A DNA stretch of 64,000 bases, taken from the NCBI RefSeq assembly GCF_030676415.1, contig NZ_JAUUTW010000020.1, forward strand, positions 39,246 through 103,245, given 5' to 3'. Position 1 is the first letter of the stretch; each line of letters opens with the position of its first letter. Positions 45,476-54,049 of the stretch are shown here, piece after piece. The stretch comes from Peribacillus frigoritolerans. Lineage in GTDB: Bacteria; Bacillota; Bacilli; Bacillales; DSM-1321. The notes below the pieces were generated by a model, which was not told the origin of the DNA, did no database searches, and saw nothing but the letters and a program-made list of their open reading frames with translations. A program made the translations under genes and the position numbers.

Positions 45476-46267
45476 TTATAGTGCCTTTCCGATCGCTCCT
45501 GCCGTCTCAATCGTCGAACCCGCTACATAACTTGCTTTGTCTGAAGCAAGGAAAACAATGACACTGGCCACTTCTTCCGGTTCCCCTACGCGGCCGAGAG
45601 GGATATTCCGCTTTTTCGCAAGGTCTCCATAATACTCTTCTGGGTCCATATCAGGTGCATTTTTCAATCTTCTACGCTCCCATTGATCCGTCCGGATCAA
45701 TCCAAGACTCACTGAATTAACCAATATATTGTCAAAGGCCAATTCCTGGGACAAGGTTTTGCTTAAATTAAGGAGACCAGCCCTTGCTGCTGCAGTCGCT
45801 ACCATATGGCGTTCAGGTTCTTTAGCCAGCGTTGCATTAATATTAATAATCCGCCCTCCTCCCCTTTTCACTAAATGAGGATGCGAAGCACGGACGGCAT
45901 ATATGATGGCAAAGAATTTTAACTGAATCTGTTCTTCCCACTGCTCATCCGTTATGTCAAAAAAGTGACCCATCACGCTTTGACCGGCTGCATTCACCAA
46001 TATATCGATTCCGCCAAACCTTTCAGCGGTACCATTAATGAAGGAATCCACATCCGATTTTGAGGTGACATCACATGTTGATGCAAAAACATCCGCCTTA
46101 TCACCAAATGAGAGCAATTGACTTTGTGCACTTTCCATACGCTCTGTACTTCTGCCGCAAATAGCCACTTTCGCTCCTTCAGCTAAAAACATTTCTGCTG
46201 TTTTTAATCCCACGCCCGACGTGCCGCCCATAATGACAGCAACTTTACCTTGCAATCCTAAATCCAC
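45476..46267 (-). CDS. Short-chain dehydrogenase-like protein lacking the catalytic Ser-Tyr-Lys
   Basis: 263 residues with the NAD(P)-binding VAVIMGGTSGVGLKTAEMFL (about 8-27), NNAG-like LVNAAGQSVMG and the C-terminal YVAGSTIETAGAIG. The catalytic residues are changed: the position of Ser is Ala (ININAT, about 145), Tyr is Thr (about 158) and Lys is Arg (about 162) in HMVATAAARAGLLNLS. It therefore should not reduce by the classic mechanism. It may be a binding or regulatory subunit or use other chemistry. GTG 46267 is chosen because AAGGAG lies six bases upstream. Confidence 0.82.
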   Translation of the reverse strand: MDLGLQGKVAVIMGGTSGVGLKTAEMFLAEGAKVAICGRSTERMESAQSQLLSFGDKADVFASTCDVTSKSDVDSFINGTAERFGGIDILVNAAGQSVMGHFFDITDEQWEEQIQLKFFAIIYAVRASHPHLVKRGGGRIININATLAKEPERHMVATAAARAGLLNLSKTLSQELAFDNILVNSVSLGLIRTDQWERRRLKNAPDMDPEEYYGDLAKKRNIPLGRVGEPEEVASVIVFLASDKASYVAGSTIETAGAIGKAL

Positions 46268-46366
46268 TCTCTTCACTCCTTTTCAAAGCCATTTCCTTAA
46301 ACGCTGTCCTTTATATACAAGAAGCTAACTACACGGAAGAATAATGATAGGAAATCAAAATCCTCC

Positions 46367-47302
46367 TCATTTTTCCATGACTGAATCATCTATATAAGAA
46401 TCAACCCAGCCCGGATCGGGATCTCCTCCCATTGCTTTGCGGGCTTCAGGTTTCGGCGGCCCCGCAATCCCCCACTGATCCATTAAATGCGGTACCCGTT
46501 TCCATACACGCGCTCTCCACTCCGATTCATCTTCGATCGTTTCCAGATAACATGTATACTCCATAACAAAACCGCCTGGGTCTTGAAAATAACAGAAAAT
46601 ATTGTCTCCAGGCCCATGCCGTCCTGGTCCCCAAAGTTCTGACAAGCCCGCTTTTCTCACATTGCTTATTCCTCGCATCAGTTCATCCACTGAATCGACT
46701 TCGTATGCGATATGATTGACTGACGCATGCTCATCTTGATTGAAGGCAATGGAGTGATGCTTCCTGTTGCATCGCAGGAATGACATTTGGTGCTCACTCC
46801 AATCAGTAACTTTAAAACCAAGTACATCCGTATAAAACTCGACGATCATATCTAAGTTCTTCGTGTTCATTACAACATGATTCAATTTCACTGGATCAAC
46901 ATTTTTCTTGCTCCAAATAGACGTTTGTACTTCCACCCAAGCCGAGAGCTCAATCACCCGGTTTTCCGGATCAATAAACCTCAGCCCATAACCGGCACCT
47001 GCTTCATCCAAATATCCAGGTGGTTCAATAATTCGAACGCCCTTCGATCGTAATATCCCTGCTGCACGATCCACTGCATTTTTATCGACCATGCCAAAAG
47101 CTATATGATGCAAACCACGTTTTTCTCCCTTGTGAAGGCTTAAAATATGATGTTCCGGTCCAGCCCCGCGAAAATAAACCGTATTCTCCTCTTCAGGAAC
47201 ATCCACTCTATCCAGTCCCCAAACCTTTTCATAAAACTCTGCTTGATCGTTGAAATTCGGAGTTATCATGCTTATATGTCGTAAATGAGTAATCCCAAGC
47301 AT
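46367..47302 (-). CDS. Type I extradiol dioxygenase (catechol 2,3-dioxygenase-like)
   Basis: 311 residues with two VOC modules. The C-terminal module carries the iron ligands His142 (KLNHVVMNT), His197 (VNHIAYEV) and Glu248 (FVMEYTCY). The second-sphere residues SIAF and FYFQDPGG region also fit. It would open the catechol ring next to the hydroxyls using O2. It has a C-terminal extension (PPKPEARKAMGGDPDPG) and lies about 120 bases after the cupin gene. The exact catechol substrate cannot be read from sequence. Confidence 0.9.
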   Translation of the reverse strand: MLGITHLRHISMITPNFNDQAEFYEKVWGLDRVDVPEEENTVYFRGAGPEHHILSLHKGEKRGLHHIAFGMVDKNAVDRAAGILRSKGVRIIEPPGYLDEAGAGYGLRFIDPENRVIELSAWVEVQTSIWSKKNVDPVKLNHVVMNTKNLDMIVEFYTDVLGFKVTDWSEHQMSFLRCNRKHHSIAFNQDEHASVNHIAYEVDSVDELMRGISNVRKAGLSELWGPGRHGPGDNIFCYFQDPGGFVMEYTCYLETIEDESEWRARVWKRVPHLMDQWGIAGPPKPEARKAMGGDPDPGWVDSYIDDSVMEK

Positions 47303-47373
47303 TTTTTATACCTCCCATAATTTAGATTGGCCTTTAGATAATTTGCATTGGCCATATTTTACAATCTAATCGA

Positions 47374-47412
47374 AAAGGGCGCCTCATTAATTTTCATAAT
47401 GCAGGTGCCCTT
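47374..47412 (-). terminator. Weak hairpin between the cupin and dioxygenase genes
   Basis: AAAGGGCACCT pairs with AGGCGCCCTTT (one G-T pair), loop of about 17 bases, followed by TCG rather than a T-run. It could be an attenuator, or a stabilising structure for the cupin message. Confidence 0.35.
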
Positions 47413-47424
47413 TCGGCTAAATGA

Positions 47425-47958
47425 TCAGTCTTTAATGATGGCTTCTCTTTCTTTAGAGCGTTGTTTACGCAGTTCTTCCAGTTCACTGCCTTCAGGATAT
47501 GTCGGCAAGTTAGGCTTCACTGCCCCTAACATCACGAGCATGCGCGCCTCTACATCCCCGTCATTCCTAATTCCCCGATAAACCCCTGGTGGGCTGCTAA
47601 TGCAGTCTCTCGCACTTAATTTAATTTCATGCACTTCACTGTAGCTATCCTCTTGAATTAACGCCGTAACTTCACCCTCAAGAATGAAAAACACTTCTTC
47701 AACATCGTCGTGAAGATGCAAAGGCCCGATACATCCCGGAGGAAGCACCATTGTACTTAAAGTGAAATGTTCACCTGCAATTACGTTCGTATCGTTATTG
47801 GCAGTGGCGCCACGTCCGATATATCTCATCTGTGCACGTCTATAAGCGGGATCGATTTCTTCTTGGAACTTCAAGACATCCCAATCAAGCGAACGGTCTT
47901 TCAATCGAGCAACATATTTTTTTTCAAAATCCTTCACTGAAAAAGCTTCTTTTGTCAT
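47425..47958 (-). CDS. Cupin-domain protein
   Basis: 177 residues. Typical cupin motif 1 is LPPGCIGPLHLHDDVEEVFF, with the metal-binding H-x-H and E. It is followed by ILEGEVTALIQEDS and motif 2, DCISSPPGVYRGIRNDGD (His replaced by Arg). It is the first gene of the minus-strand operon, 45 bases from a palindromic operator. Cupins in aromatic clusters may be dioxygenases, isomerases or small-molecule binding proteins; the role here is open. Confidence 0.85.
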   Translation of the reverse strand: MTKEAFSVKDFEKKYVARLKDRSLDWDVLKFQEEIDPAYRRAQMRYIGRGATANNDTNVIAGEHFTLSTMVLPPGCIGPLHLHDDVEEVFFILEGEVTALIQEDSYSEVHEIKLSARDCISSPPGVYRGIRNDGDVEARMLVMLGAVKPNLPTYPEGSELEELRKQRSKEREAIIKD

Positions 47959-48002
47959 TTTAAAATTCCTCCCTTATTTGTTGTTTCTAAAACGCTATAT
48001 GT

Positions 48003-48033
48003 TTCATAAGCAAAACATTGTTTTGTCTATGAA
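48003..48033. promoter_or_regulatory. Candidate IclR operator in front of the aromatic operon
   Basis: TTCATAAGCAAAACA (48003-48017), a central T, and TGTTTTGTCTATGAA (48019-48033). The two arms match at 13 of 15 bases when folded. It lies 45 bases upstream of the cupin start. The same half-site occurs at 50175-50189. Confidence 0.65.
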
Positions 48034-48044
48034 TTAAGTCTAAA

Positions 48045-48059
48045 ATGAAACCGCTTCAT
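48045..48059. promoter_or_regulatory. cre-like catabolite site
   Basis: ATGAAACCGCTTCAT fits the consensus WTGNAANCGNWNNCW with one mismatch and is nearly palindromic. It sits just upstream of the proposed IclR operator, so CcpA repression in the presence of glucose is likely. Confidence 0.5.
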
Positions 48060-48153
48060 TGTCAACGAGTTTTTAGAATATTTAAAACCATTTTTATAAT
48101 CCGAATGCTCATCACTATGGTATAAACTTGTAACGATTTGCTTTTCTTAACAC

Positions 48154-48193
48154 AAAAAAGTGTGGATTCCCTATTGGGAGATCCACACTTTCG
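48154..48193 (-). terminator. Terminator after the IclR regulator gene
   Basis: AAGTGTGGAT pairs with ATCCACACTT around TCCCTATTGGGA, followed on the minus strand by TTTTTTGTG. Confidence 0.85.
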
Positions 48194-48230
48194 AAAGAGG
48201 TTATTCATTTATTATTAGATTTTAAATTGT

Positions 48231-49046
48231 TCAGACTTCTTCGTGTTGATAAGGCTTAACCCCACTATATCCCATATAAACGGATAACTGCCGAGAAACT
48301 TCCAACAGTTTCGGCAAGGCAATTTTATCGATGAAATCTTCCTGGTAAGCAGACTCTGTTGCCACGACATTCAAGGCAGCCAATACTTTCCCAGTCTTGT
48401 CAAAAATCGGGGCGGCAACAGAACGGATGCCCGGGTGGAATTCCCCGCTTGTCATCGAATAACCATTTTGCCGAATCGATTCCAGCTGTTTTTGAAATTC
48501 ACCCGGCGCTGTGAGTGTTTTGTCTGTATAAGGAGTTAGGTTTGAGATTTTGAACATTTGCGTTAGCATTTCTTTCGGTTGATATGCCAAAAGTAATTTT
48601 CCATTGGCCAAAGCATGTGCCGGCAGCCGCAAACCTATGTTCACATTGACAGCGGATACACCTCTTATTGGGGCACTTCCAACATAAACAACTTCCTGTC
48701 CATCCAAAATGGACAGATGGCAGGAGGCTCCGATTTCATCACGCAAGGTTTCCATATAAGGTTGGACAATTTCCTGGAATTTCAAGCTATTCAAATAGCT
48801 GAATCCCAATTCAAGAACCTTTGGCGTTAAACTATAACGTTTGGTATGTTCATCCTGAGACAAATAACCAATATTCTGTAATGTGAATAATAAACGATAT
48901 GGTACCGTTCTGCTTACTCCCAGTTGTTTTGCAATTTCTGAAAGAGACAAACTCGGCTGGACTTCATTAAAGAGCTTAATGATTTCCAACCCTCTAACCA
49001 ATGAATTAGCACTATATTTCTCTTTCTCTTTTTCTTCGCTTGCCAT
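48231..49046 (-). CDS. IclR-family transcriptional regulator
   Basis: 271 residues. N-terminal winged helix: NSLVRGLEIIKLFNEVQPSL, SLSEIAKQLGVSRTVPYRLL and FTLQNIGYLSQDEHTKRYSL. The C-terminal effector domain has CHLSILDGQEVVYVGSA, RLPAHALANGKLLLA and VAAPIFDKTGKVLAALNVVA. IclR proteins commonly control aromatic catabolism in response to a pathway compound. ATG 49046 is chosen because GGGGGG lies nine bases upstream; the longer start at 49100 has none. It is separated from the operon by a terminator. Confidence 0.92.
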   Translation of the reverse strand: MASEEKEKEKYSANSLVRGLEIIKLFNEVQPSLSLSEIAKQLGVSRTVPYRLLFTLQNIGYLSQDEHTKRYSLTPKVLELGFSYLNSLKFQEIVQPYMETLRDEIGASCHLSILDGQEVVYVGSAPIRGVSAVNVNIGLRLPAHALANGKLLLAYQPKEMLTQMFKISNLTPYTDKTLTAPGEFQKQLESIRQNGYSMTSGEFHPGIRSVAAPIFDKTGKVLAALNVVATESAYQEDFIDKIALPKLLEVSRQLSVYMGYSGVKPYQHEEV

Positions 49047-49079
49047 TCGAGTATTCCCCCCGTTGTGAATAAATCTCAT

Positions 49080-49955
49080 TTTCTCCTGACTATAACCCAT
49101 TCAGTAAAGCTTTCTTCATACCTAGAAAGACGAATTGCTGTATATGTACATTTTTTCTGGAAGTTCATTTGGTGAATGTTTTTGATGCATACTTCAATGG
49201 TTGCAAACCTGTTGTCTTTAGCATCCATAACACACCTGGATCCTGCTGATAACATAAATGACCGGTCTTCTCCTACAATGGAAAACTCGGAATCAGGAAT
49301 CAATTTTTAAAATATTCTTGACTCACTATCCGGTGTGACCTGATTCATTTCACCACCCAAGACCAATGTCGGAACAGATATTGAAGATAGGATGTCCATT
49401 TGGTTTAAATTTGATAAAGAGAAGGAAAATGACCGGTATCCTGACGGAAGCATTTGCGGCAAAACTTCTAGACAGAAACATTGGCGCAGTAGCGCACTAC
49501 CCTCTTCTTTGCAAGTTCATTCGATTCACATTTCAATGAATTGTAATCTATTCTGAATTTTCCGCTTACTTTCTTCCATGCTAACAACCGCTGCTCCGCG
49601 AGTCGCATCAGATATGATCAAGGGGCCTTCACCACTTCCGAAAAACGGCTAGTAAAATCGAGAGCGATAACCGAGCCCATCGAATGACCGGGCAGGTATA
49701 CCGACTGCAGACGAAACTTTCACGGAATTTTTTCATTATATCTGCAAACTGAGAACAATCCTGAAATTCTTCTTATGAATCGGAACTTTCACCTTACCCT
49801 GGTGCATCCCTAAGCAATTATTCTAATTCTTCATTCATCTGACTCGAGCTGGTGTCTCCTTGTTTCCCAAACCATGCAGGGTAACAAGCGCTTTTCCTTA
49901 TCCCTTTTCCAGATAATGAATCGGGCATTCTTCTAATTGGCTAATTGGCATCCTC
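49080..49955 (-). pseudogene. Alpha/beta-hydrolase (ring-cleavage-product hydrolase-like), heavily mutated
   Basis: In several frames one can read YLEKG.GKALVTLHGLG (oxyanion motif), then SVYLPGHSMGSVIALDFTSR with the nucleophile elbow G-H-S-M-G. Further on are SISVPTLVLGGEMNQVTPDS (Asp region) and LIPDSEFSIVGEDRSFMLSA, where the catalytic His is no longer visible. At least three frame breaks and several stops divide them. The fold resembles the meta-cleavage hydrolases (MhpC type) of aromatic pathways, consistent with its place beside the IclR gene. Confidence 0.75.
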
Positions 49956-50174
49956 TTCTACCCTTTACTCTTCATGTTTAAATAGAATAGTGTATATGTG
50001 TCAATTAAAGCATATTTACATATATAAAACTATTTGGAAGGCCTAGCTTAATTGACGAATCGTTAGAAAAGCTCGGTATAACCAAACATAACCAATTTTA
50101 CAAGTAAAAACAAATTAAGAATTTTAATACATCGATATTTTCTGCCAAATCATGATTTTTTCCATATTAAGTAT

Positions 50175-50200
50175 TTCATATACAAAACAATATAAATGAA
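50175..50200. promoter_or_regulatory. Second candidate IclR site
   Basis: TTCATATACAAAACA matches 13 of 15 bases of the operator half-site at 48003-48017. The facing half is weaker (TATAAATGAA). It lies in the gap between the dead hydrolase gene and the permease. Confidence 0.45.
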
Positions 50201-50391
50201 TTATAGATTTTCCTGATTTTAAATTCAATAACAACAAGTCAGAATTTTTAATAATTTGATGTTAATTAGTTTTTTTGACACAAAAGATTAAATAATTCCA
50301 TTTTTATGTCCGTGATAGAGGTCCATCCACTCATTTGATTAAATGTTTCTCAAAAAAGTACAAAAGGATGCAACGGAGTTCGATTTTTAAA

Positions 50392-50406
50392 TTGAAAGCG
50401 CTTATA
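50392..50406. promoter_or_regulatory. cre-like catabolite site upstream of the permease
   Basis: TTGAAAGCGCTTATA fits the consensus except for one position and is close to the ideal TGAAAGCGCTTTCA. Confidence 0.5.
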
Positions 50407-50672
50407 TTTTTTTGATTCTAAATATATTAAATTATCAAAATATTAAATTGACAATCAAATTATTTTAATTTATCGTTAAGAAAGTGAAACTATGTTTTCC
50501 TTACAAAACATTATCGTTACTTTTTTATCTATCAATATTTTAAAGAAAGGCGGGATAAAGCTCTTAAGTGAAAAATCAAAACTTGTACCTTTCTAAAGGG
50601 ATAACCTTATAACACTTATGCTCAATGGTAAGTGTTTTAAGGAATGCTAAAAAGCGACAAGGAGATGGTATT

Positions 50673-51968
50673 ATGTTAAATGGGCAAAAAAGATGGTTGT
50701 ATATTGCCGTTCCAATTTTTTTCTTTTGGTTTTTCGGACAAATTGATAAGGTTGGCATTTCCATCATTCAAACAGATCCAGAATTCTTGCATGCACTCGG
50801 TATGACAGGCGACGACAAAAATGCAAAGATCGGTCTTCTATCTTTTGTATTTACCATTGCTTATGGAGTTTCAAATCTTTTTTGGGGCTTCATCATTGAT
50901 AAATTAGGTGCCCGAAAAACAGCCATCGCCGGTTTATTCGTTTGGACTATCACGATGATTATGTCAGGCCTGGCAAATTCATATGAAATGTTTTTAATAA
51001 GCAGGATAATTCTTGGTTTTGGTGAAGGGATGATGATTCCAGTTTCTGGGAAATTCATTTCTAACTGGTTTAATAAACGTGAATTGGGAAGGGCCCAGGC
51101 ATCTTGGCTTACCGGAAATTATTTAGGTCCAGCAATGGGAGCCGTTGTTTTGGTGCTCGTGATATCTTTACTACACTGGCAAGCAGCTTTCTTTATGCTT
51201 GCAGCTTTCAACTTATTCATAAATATCCCTATGTTCATCTATTTGACAAGAAATACACCAGAAGAGCACCCCCGAATAAGTAAGGAGGAATTGGCTTTCA
51301 TTCGCCAAAGGGATGATGAAGTGAAAGAAACCGCCCCCTCCGAGAATAAGAGTTTCGCCCAAGATTATCGTTTCTGGATTGTTTGGTTCGGCATGCTCGT
51401 ATGTTCCTTCTTATTTTTTGGAATCAGCATTTGGCTTCCTACCTATCTCATTGAAGCAAAAGGATTCGAAAAGGAAGGAATGTCGAGCATTACTTCACTT
51501 TCCTGGCTATTCGCTTTAGGATTTGTCTTGGCATGCGGTTTTCTGGCTGACAAAACCAGACGTCCAAGTTTGATGGCCACGATTCTATTTTCATTGACGG
51601 CTGTCTTTCTGGCTGTAGCGATCTTCATCCCCAATCCTATTTTGGCCGGGCTATGTATGGGCCTGGCAATGGGATGTCAAGGCGGTGTGTTCCATCTAAG
51701 TAATATGCTCATGGTAAAATACTCAACACCTGAAACGGCAGGTAGAGCCGCTGGTCTAATTGGATTCACGAATATCATGGGCGGCTTTTCGAGCTATATC
51801 ATGGGATGGCTTCGTGACTTGTCTGGCGGGGACTTCAGTTCATCGATCGCCATGCTGATTTTTGCAGCCATCTTAGGTTTGGGAGCTTATTTATTCTCCA
51901 TTAAGAGAGAAGCCGCAGAGCTGCGCTTATCACCTAATCCTATACCTGTACAAAAGATACAAGCATGA
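50673..51968 (+). CDS. MFS transporter, aromatic-acid:H+ symporter-like
   Basis: 431 residues with 12 predicted membrane helices. It shows the MFS signature in the loop 2-3 region (LFWGFIIDKLGARKTAIAGL), ILGFGEGMMIPVSGKFISNW, the repeated loop 8-9 signature (ACGFLADKTRRPSLMA) and MGCQGGVFHLSNMLMVKY. The ACS/anion-cation symporter subgroup (MhpT, GudP) is the best match. ATG 50673 follows AAGGAGATGG; the earlier ATG at 50625 lies before this site. The position beside the IclR-controlled block suggests uptake of its aromatic substrate. Confidence 0.87.
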   Translation: MLNGQKRWLYIAVPIFFFWFFGQIDKVGISIIQTDPEFLHALGMTGDDKNAKIGLLSFVFTIAYGVSNLFWGFIIDKLGARKTAIAGLFVWTITMIMSGLANSYEMFLISRIILGFGEGMMIPVSGKFISNWFNKRELGRAQASWLTGNYLGPAMGAVVLVLVISLLHWQAAFFMLAAFNLFINIPMFIYLTRNTPEEHPRISKEELAFIRQRDDEVKETAPSENKSFAQDYRFWIVWFGMLVCSFLFFGISIWLPTYLIEAKGFEKEGMSSITSLSWLFALGFVLACGFLADKTRRPSLMATILFSLTAVFLAVAIFIPNPILAGLCMGLAMGCQGGVFHLSNMLMVKYSTPETAGRAAGLIGFTNIMGGFSSYIMGWLRDLSGGDFSSSIAMLIFAAILGLGAYLFSIKREAAELRLSPNPIPVQKIQA

Positions 51969-52027
51969 AGCTGAAGACCCTTGTAAACTCAGGACCAACA
52001 TTTTTTTATCACTTTGATGAACTATCC

Positions 52028-52055
52028 AACCCTTGAATTTCAAGGGTTTTTTTCT
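52028..52055 (+). terminator. Terminator of the MFS gene
   Basis: AACCCTTGA pairs with CAAGGGTT around ATTT, followed by TTTTTTCTTG. Confidence 0.85.
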
Positions 52056-52292
52056 TGAGCCGACTTACAATCAAGACGGTAGAATAAAAGTTAGAAAGAG
52101 CCCATACCAGTAGGTATCGCTCTTTTTTTGGCATATTCCGATTATATTTTGTCAATTTTCCAGCTCTAGCCCTAATCATTTCTTTATTTGTATAAATATG
52201 TCGATAGTTAAAATATTCAAAAAATGATATTTCTTTGAATACCCATGTTATATTGTTAATGGAAAAAAATACTTGTCAAGTAAGGTGAGTGT

Positions 52293-52475
52293 GTGAATAT
52301 AGAAGTTTTAATCCTCCATTATATTCAGGAAAAACGTCAAAAGCCTAACCATGCCAATGAATTACTGGATTATATTCAGAATGAATATGTAAACGGGAAG
52401 CTGTCAATCTTTCAATATAGAAGTCTCTGTCAGGACTTATATCTTCGAGGTGCAAAACAAACGTCTTCTGGATGA
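52293..52475 (+). CDS. yppF: YppF-family small protein
   Basis: 60 residues: ILHYIQEKRQKPNHANELLD, then NGKLSIFQYRSLCQDLYLRG. This resembles Bacillus YppF, a small protein of unknown function (NELLDYI...YxxGKLSIxxYR). The start is GTG at 52293 with AAGGTGAG about 10 bases upstream. It is a single gene. Confidence 0.7.
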   Translation: MNIEVLILHYIQEKRQKPNHANELLDYIQNEYVNGKLSIFQYRSLCQDLYLRGAKQTSSG

Positions 52476-52595
52476 AACTGCACCCTTGTCACTACTTCCA
52501 ATTCTGAATGACTTTTGTTTCTGATTTCCGCAATCGACCTAGGTTTAATAGCCAAGCCAGTCATTTACTCCCTCCCCAGTATGTTCATAACTAAA

Positions 52596-52638
52596 TAAAA
52601 GCCTCCTTGATCTGTCACCCTAAGACAGATCAAGGAGG
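52596..52638 (-). terminator. Terminator of the sugar-acid operon
   Basis: CCTCCTTGATCTGTC pairs with GACAGATCAAGGAGG, followed on the minus strand by CTTTTATTTAG. It lies 30 bases past the GntP stop codon. Confidence 0.85.
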
Positions 52639-52667
52639 TAAATGCCATTATTCAGACCCTTTATTTA

Positions 52668-53993
52668 CTAAATGAATATATCCAAAATTAAAACCAAACC
52701 GAATGCCACGAAGGAAAGTAAGGTTTCCATGACTGTCCATGTTTTGAATGTTTCTTTAACGGTTAATCCCATATATTCTTTTACTAACCAGAAACCTGCG
52801 TCATTAACATGGGAAAACATAAGTGACCCTGCGCCCGTGGCAATAACGAGCAATTCTAGATTAACACCCGTCATATTGGCAACGACCGGTGAAACAATCC
52901 CAGCTGCCGTGGTCAAAGCGACGGTTGCAGAACCTGTGGCAATCCGGATTAATCCAGCCACAAGGAATGAAAGAACGATCGGGGATAAGGAAATTTCTTC
53001 AGACATGGAAGCAATTGCAGTCCCTACGCCACTATCAATTAAAATTTGCTTGAACCCTCCGCCAGCACCGATAATAAGGATTATGGAAGCTAATGGCAAT
53101 AAGCATTCTTCCGTCAACTTTTTAATTAGTGATTTGTCCATTCCCTGTCTGTAGCCCAAGAAGTAGTAAGCTGCAAAACAGGATATTAATAGGGCAATCA
53201 CTGGACTTCCGATGAACAATAAGAATTTTTCAATGGAACCCGGTAGCGGCAAATAAGGAGCCACTACAGTTAAAACCATCAACAATACAGGCAAAAGGAT
53301 GATGAAGAACGAAACTCCAGTGCCTGGTAATTTACTTGACTTTGTTTCCACCCTGATCAATTCCGGTTCTCCAACAGGAATAACCCGTTTATGAATCCAT
53401 TTTGCGAATAGAGGTCCCGCAATTACAGCAGTCGGGAATGCGATGATCAATGAGTACAGAAGTACTTGCCCCATGTTAGCGTTATAGATTCCAATAGCTG
53501 TCATGGCTCCCGGATGCGGAGGTACCAGCCCATGTACGATCGATAATCCAGCAAGTACTGGAATACCAATTAACAAGATGTTCACTTTGGTTGATTTCCG
53601 AATGGAAATGACCAAAGGCAGCAATATTACTAAACCAACCTCGAAAAATACCGGAATGCCGATGATGAAGCCAGATAAAAGCATGGCCCATGGCAGGTTT
53701 TTCACGCCGAATTTATGAATGAAAAAGTCAGCAACCTGCATACCAGCTCCAGAGTCGGACATCATCTTTCCTAAGATGGTCCCTAAGGCCAATATTCCAA
53801 TAAGGTGACCAAGGACCGCTCCGACACCCGTTTCATAAGCCCCAACAATCTTGTCCATTGGCAGTCCAGAAAAAACCGCTAAAAATAAACTGGCTACAGT
53901 CAAGCTAAAGAATGCATGCCATTTCCACCATGATACCCCCAAAATAACAATTACGATTGCTATCAGCGTGATTCCTAATAAATATAGATCCAT
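52668..53993 (-). CDS. gntP: GntP-family gluconate/sugar-acid permease
   Basis: 441 residues, about 12-14 membrane helices. Family motifs: AVLGHLIGILALGTILGKMM, SDSGAGMQVADFFIHKFG, IPVLAGLSIVHGLVPPHPGA, GAGGGFKQILIDSGVGTAIA and RIATGSATVALTTAAGIVSP. GntP proteins import gluconate and related aldonic acids with protons. It is the last gene of the minus-strand operon. A cre site in the short gap upstream may give it separate catabolite control. Confidence 0.93.
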   Translation of the reverse strand: MDLYLLGITLIAIVIVILGVSWWKWHAFFSLTVASLFLAVFSGLPMDKIVGAYETGVGAVLGHLIGILALGTILGKMMSDSGAGMQVADFFIHKFGVKNLPWAMLLSGFIIGIPVFFEVGLVILLPLVISIRKSTKVNILLIGIPVLAGLSIVHGLVPPHPGAMTAIGIYNANMGQVLLYSLIIAFPTAVIAGPLFAKWIHKRVIPVGEPELIRVETKSSKLPGTGVSFFIILLPVLLMVLTVVAPYLPLPGSIEKFLLFIGSPVIALLISCFAAYYFLGYRQGMDKSLIKKLTEECLLPLASIILIIGAGGGFKQILIDSGVGTAIASMSEEISLSPIVLSFLVAGLIRIATGSATVALTTAAGIVSPVVANMTGVNLELLVIATGAGSLMFSHVNDAGFWLVKEYMGLTVKETFKTWTVMETLLSFVAFGLVLILDIFI

Positions 53994-54011
53994 ATGTTCT
54001 CCCCATCCCTA

Positions 54012-54026
54012 AGAAATCGCTTACAA
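54012..54026 (-). promoter_or_regulatory. cre site upstream of gntP
   Basis: On the minus strand TTGTAAGCGATTTCT matches WTGNAANCGNWNNCW at every fixed position. It lies 20 bases from the gntP start, within the gap after the GntR gene. Confidence 0.65.
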
Positions 54027-54049
54027 TCAAACCAATACAATAAATGGGA

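Larger units (their letters stand above)
49956..50672. other. AT-rich 0.7-kb regulatory gap upstream of the MFS permease
   Basis: No gene is seen. It contains an operator half-site (50175) and a cre-like site (50392), listed separately. A small minus-strand frame at 50576-50767 is a shadow of the MFS start region. Confidence 0.5.
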
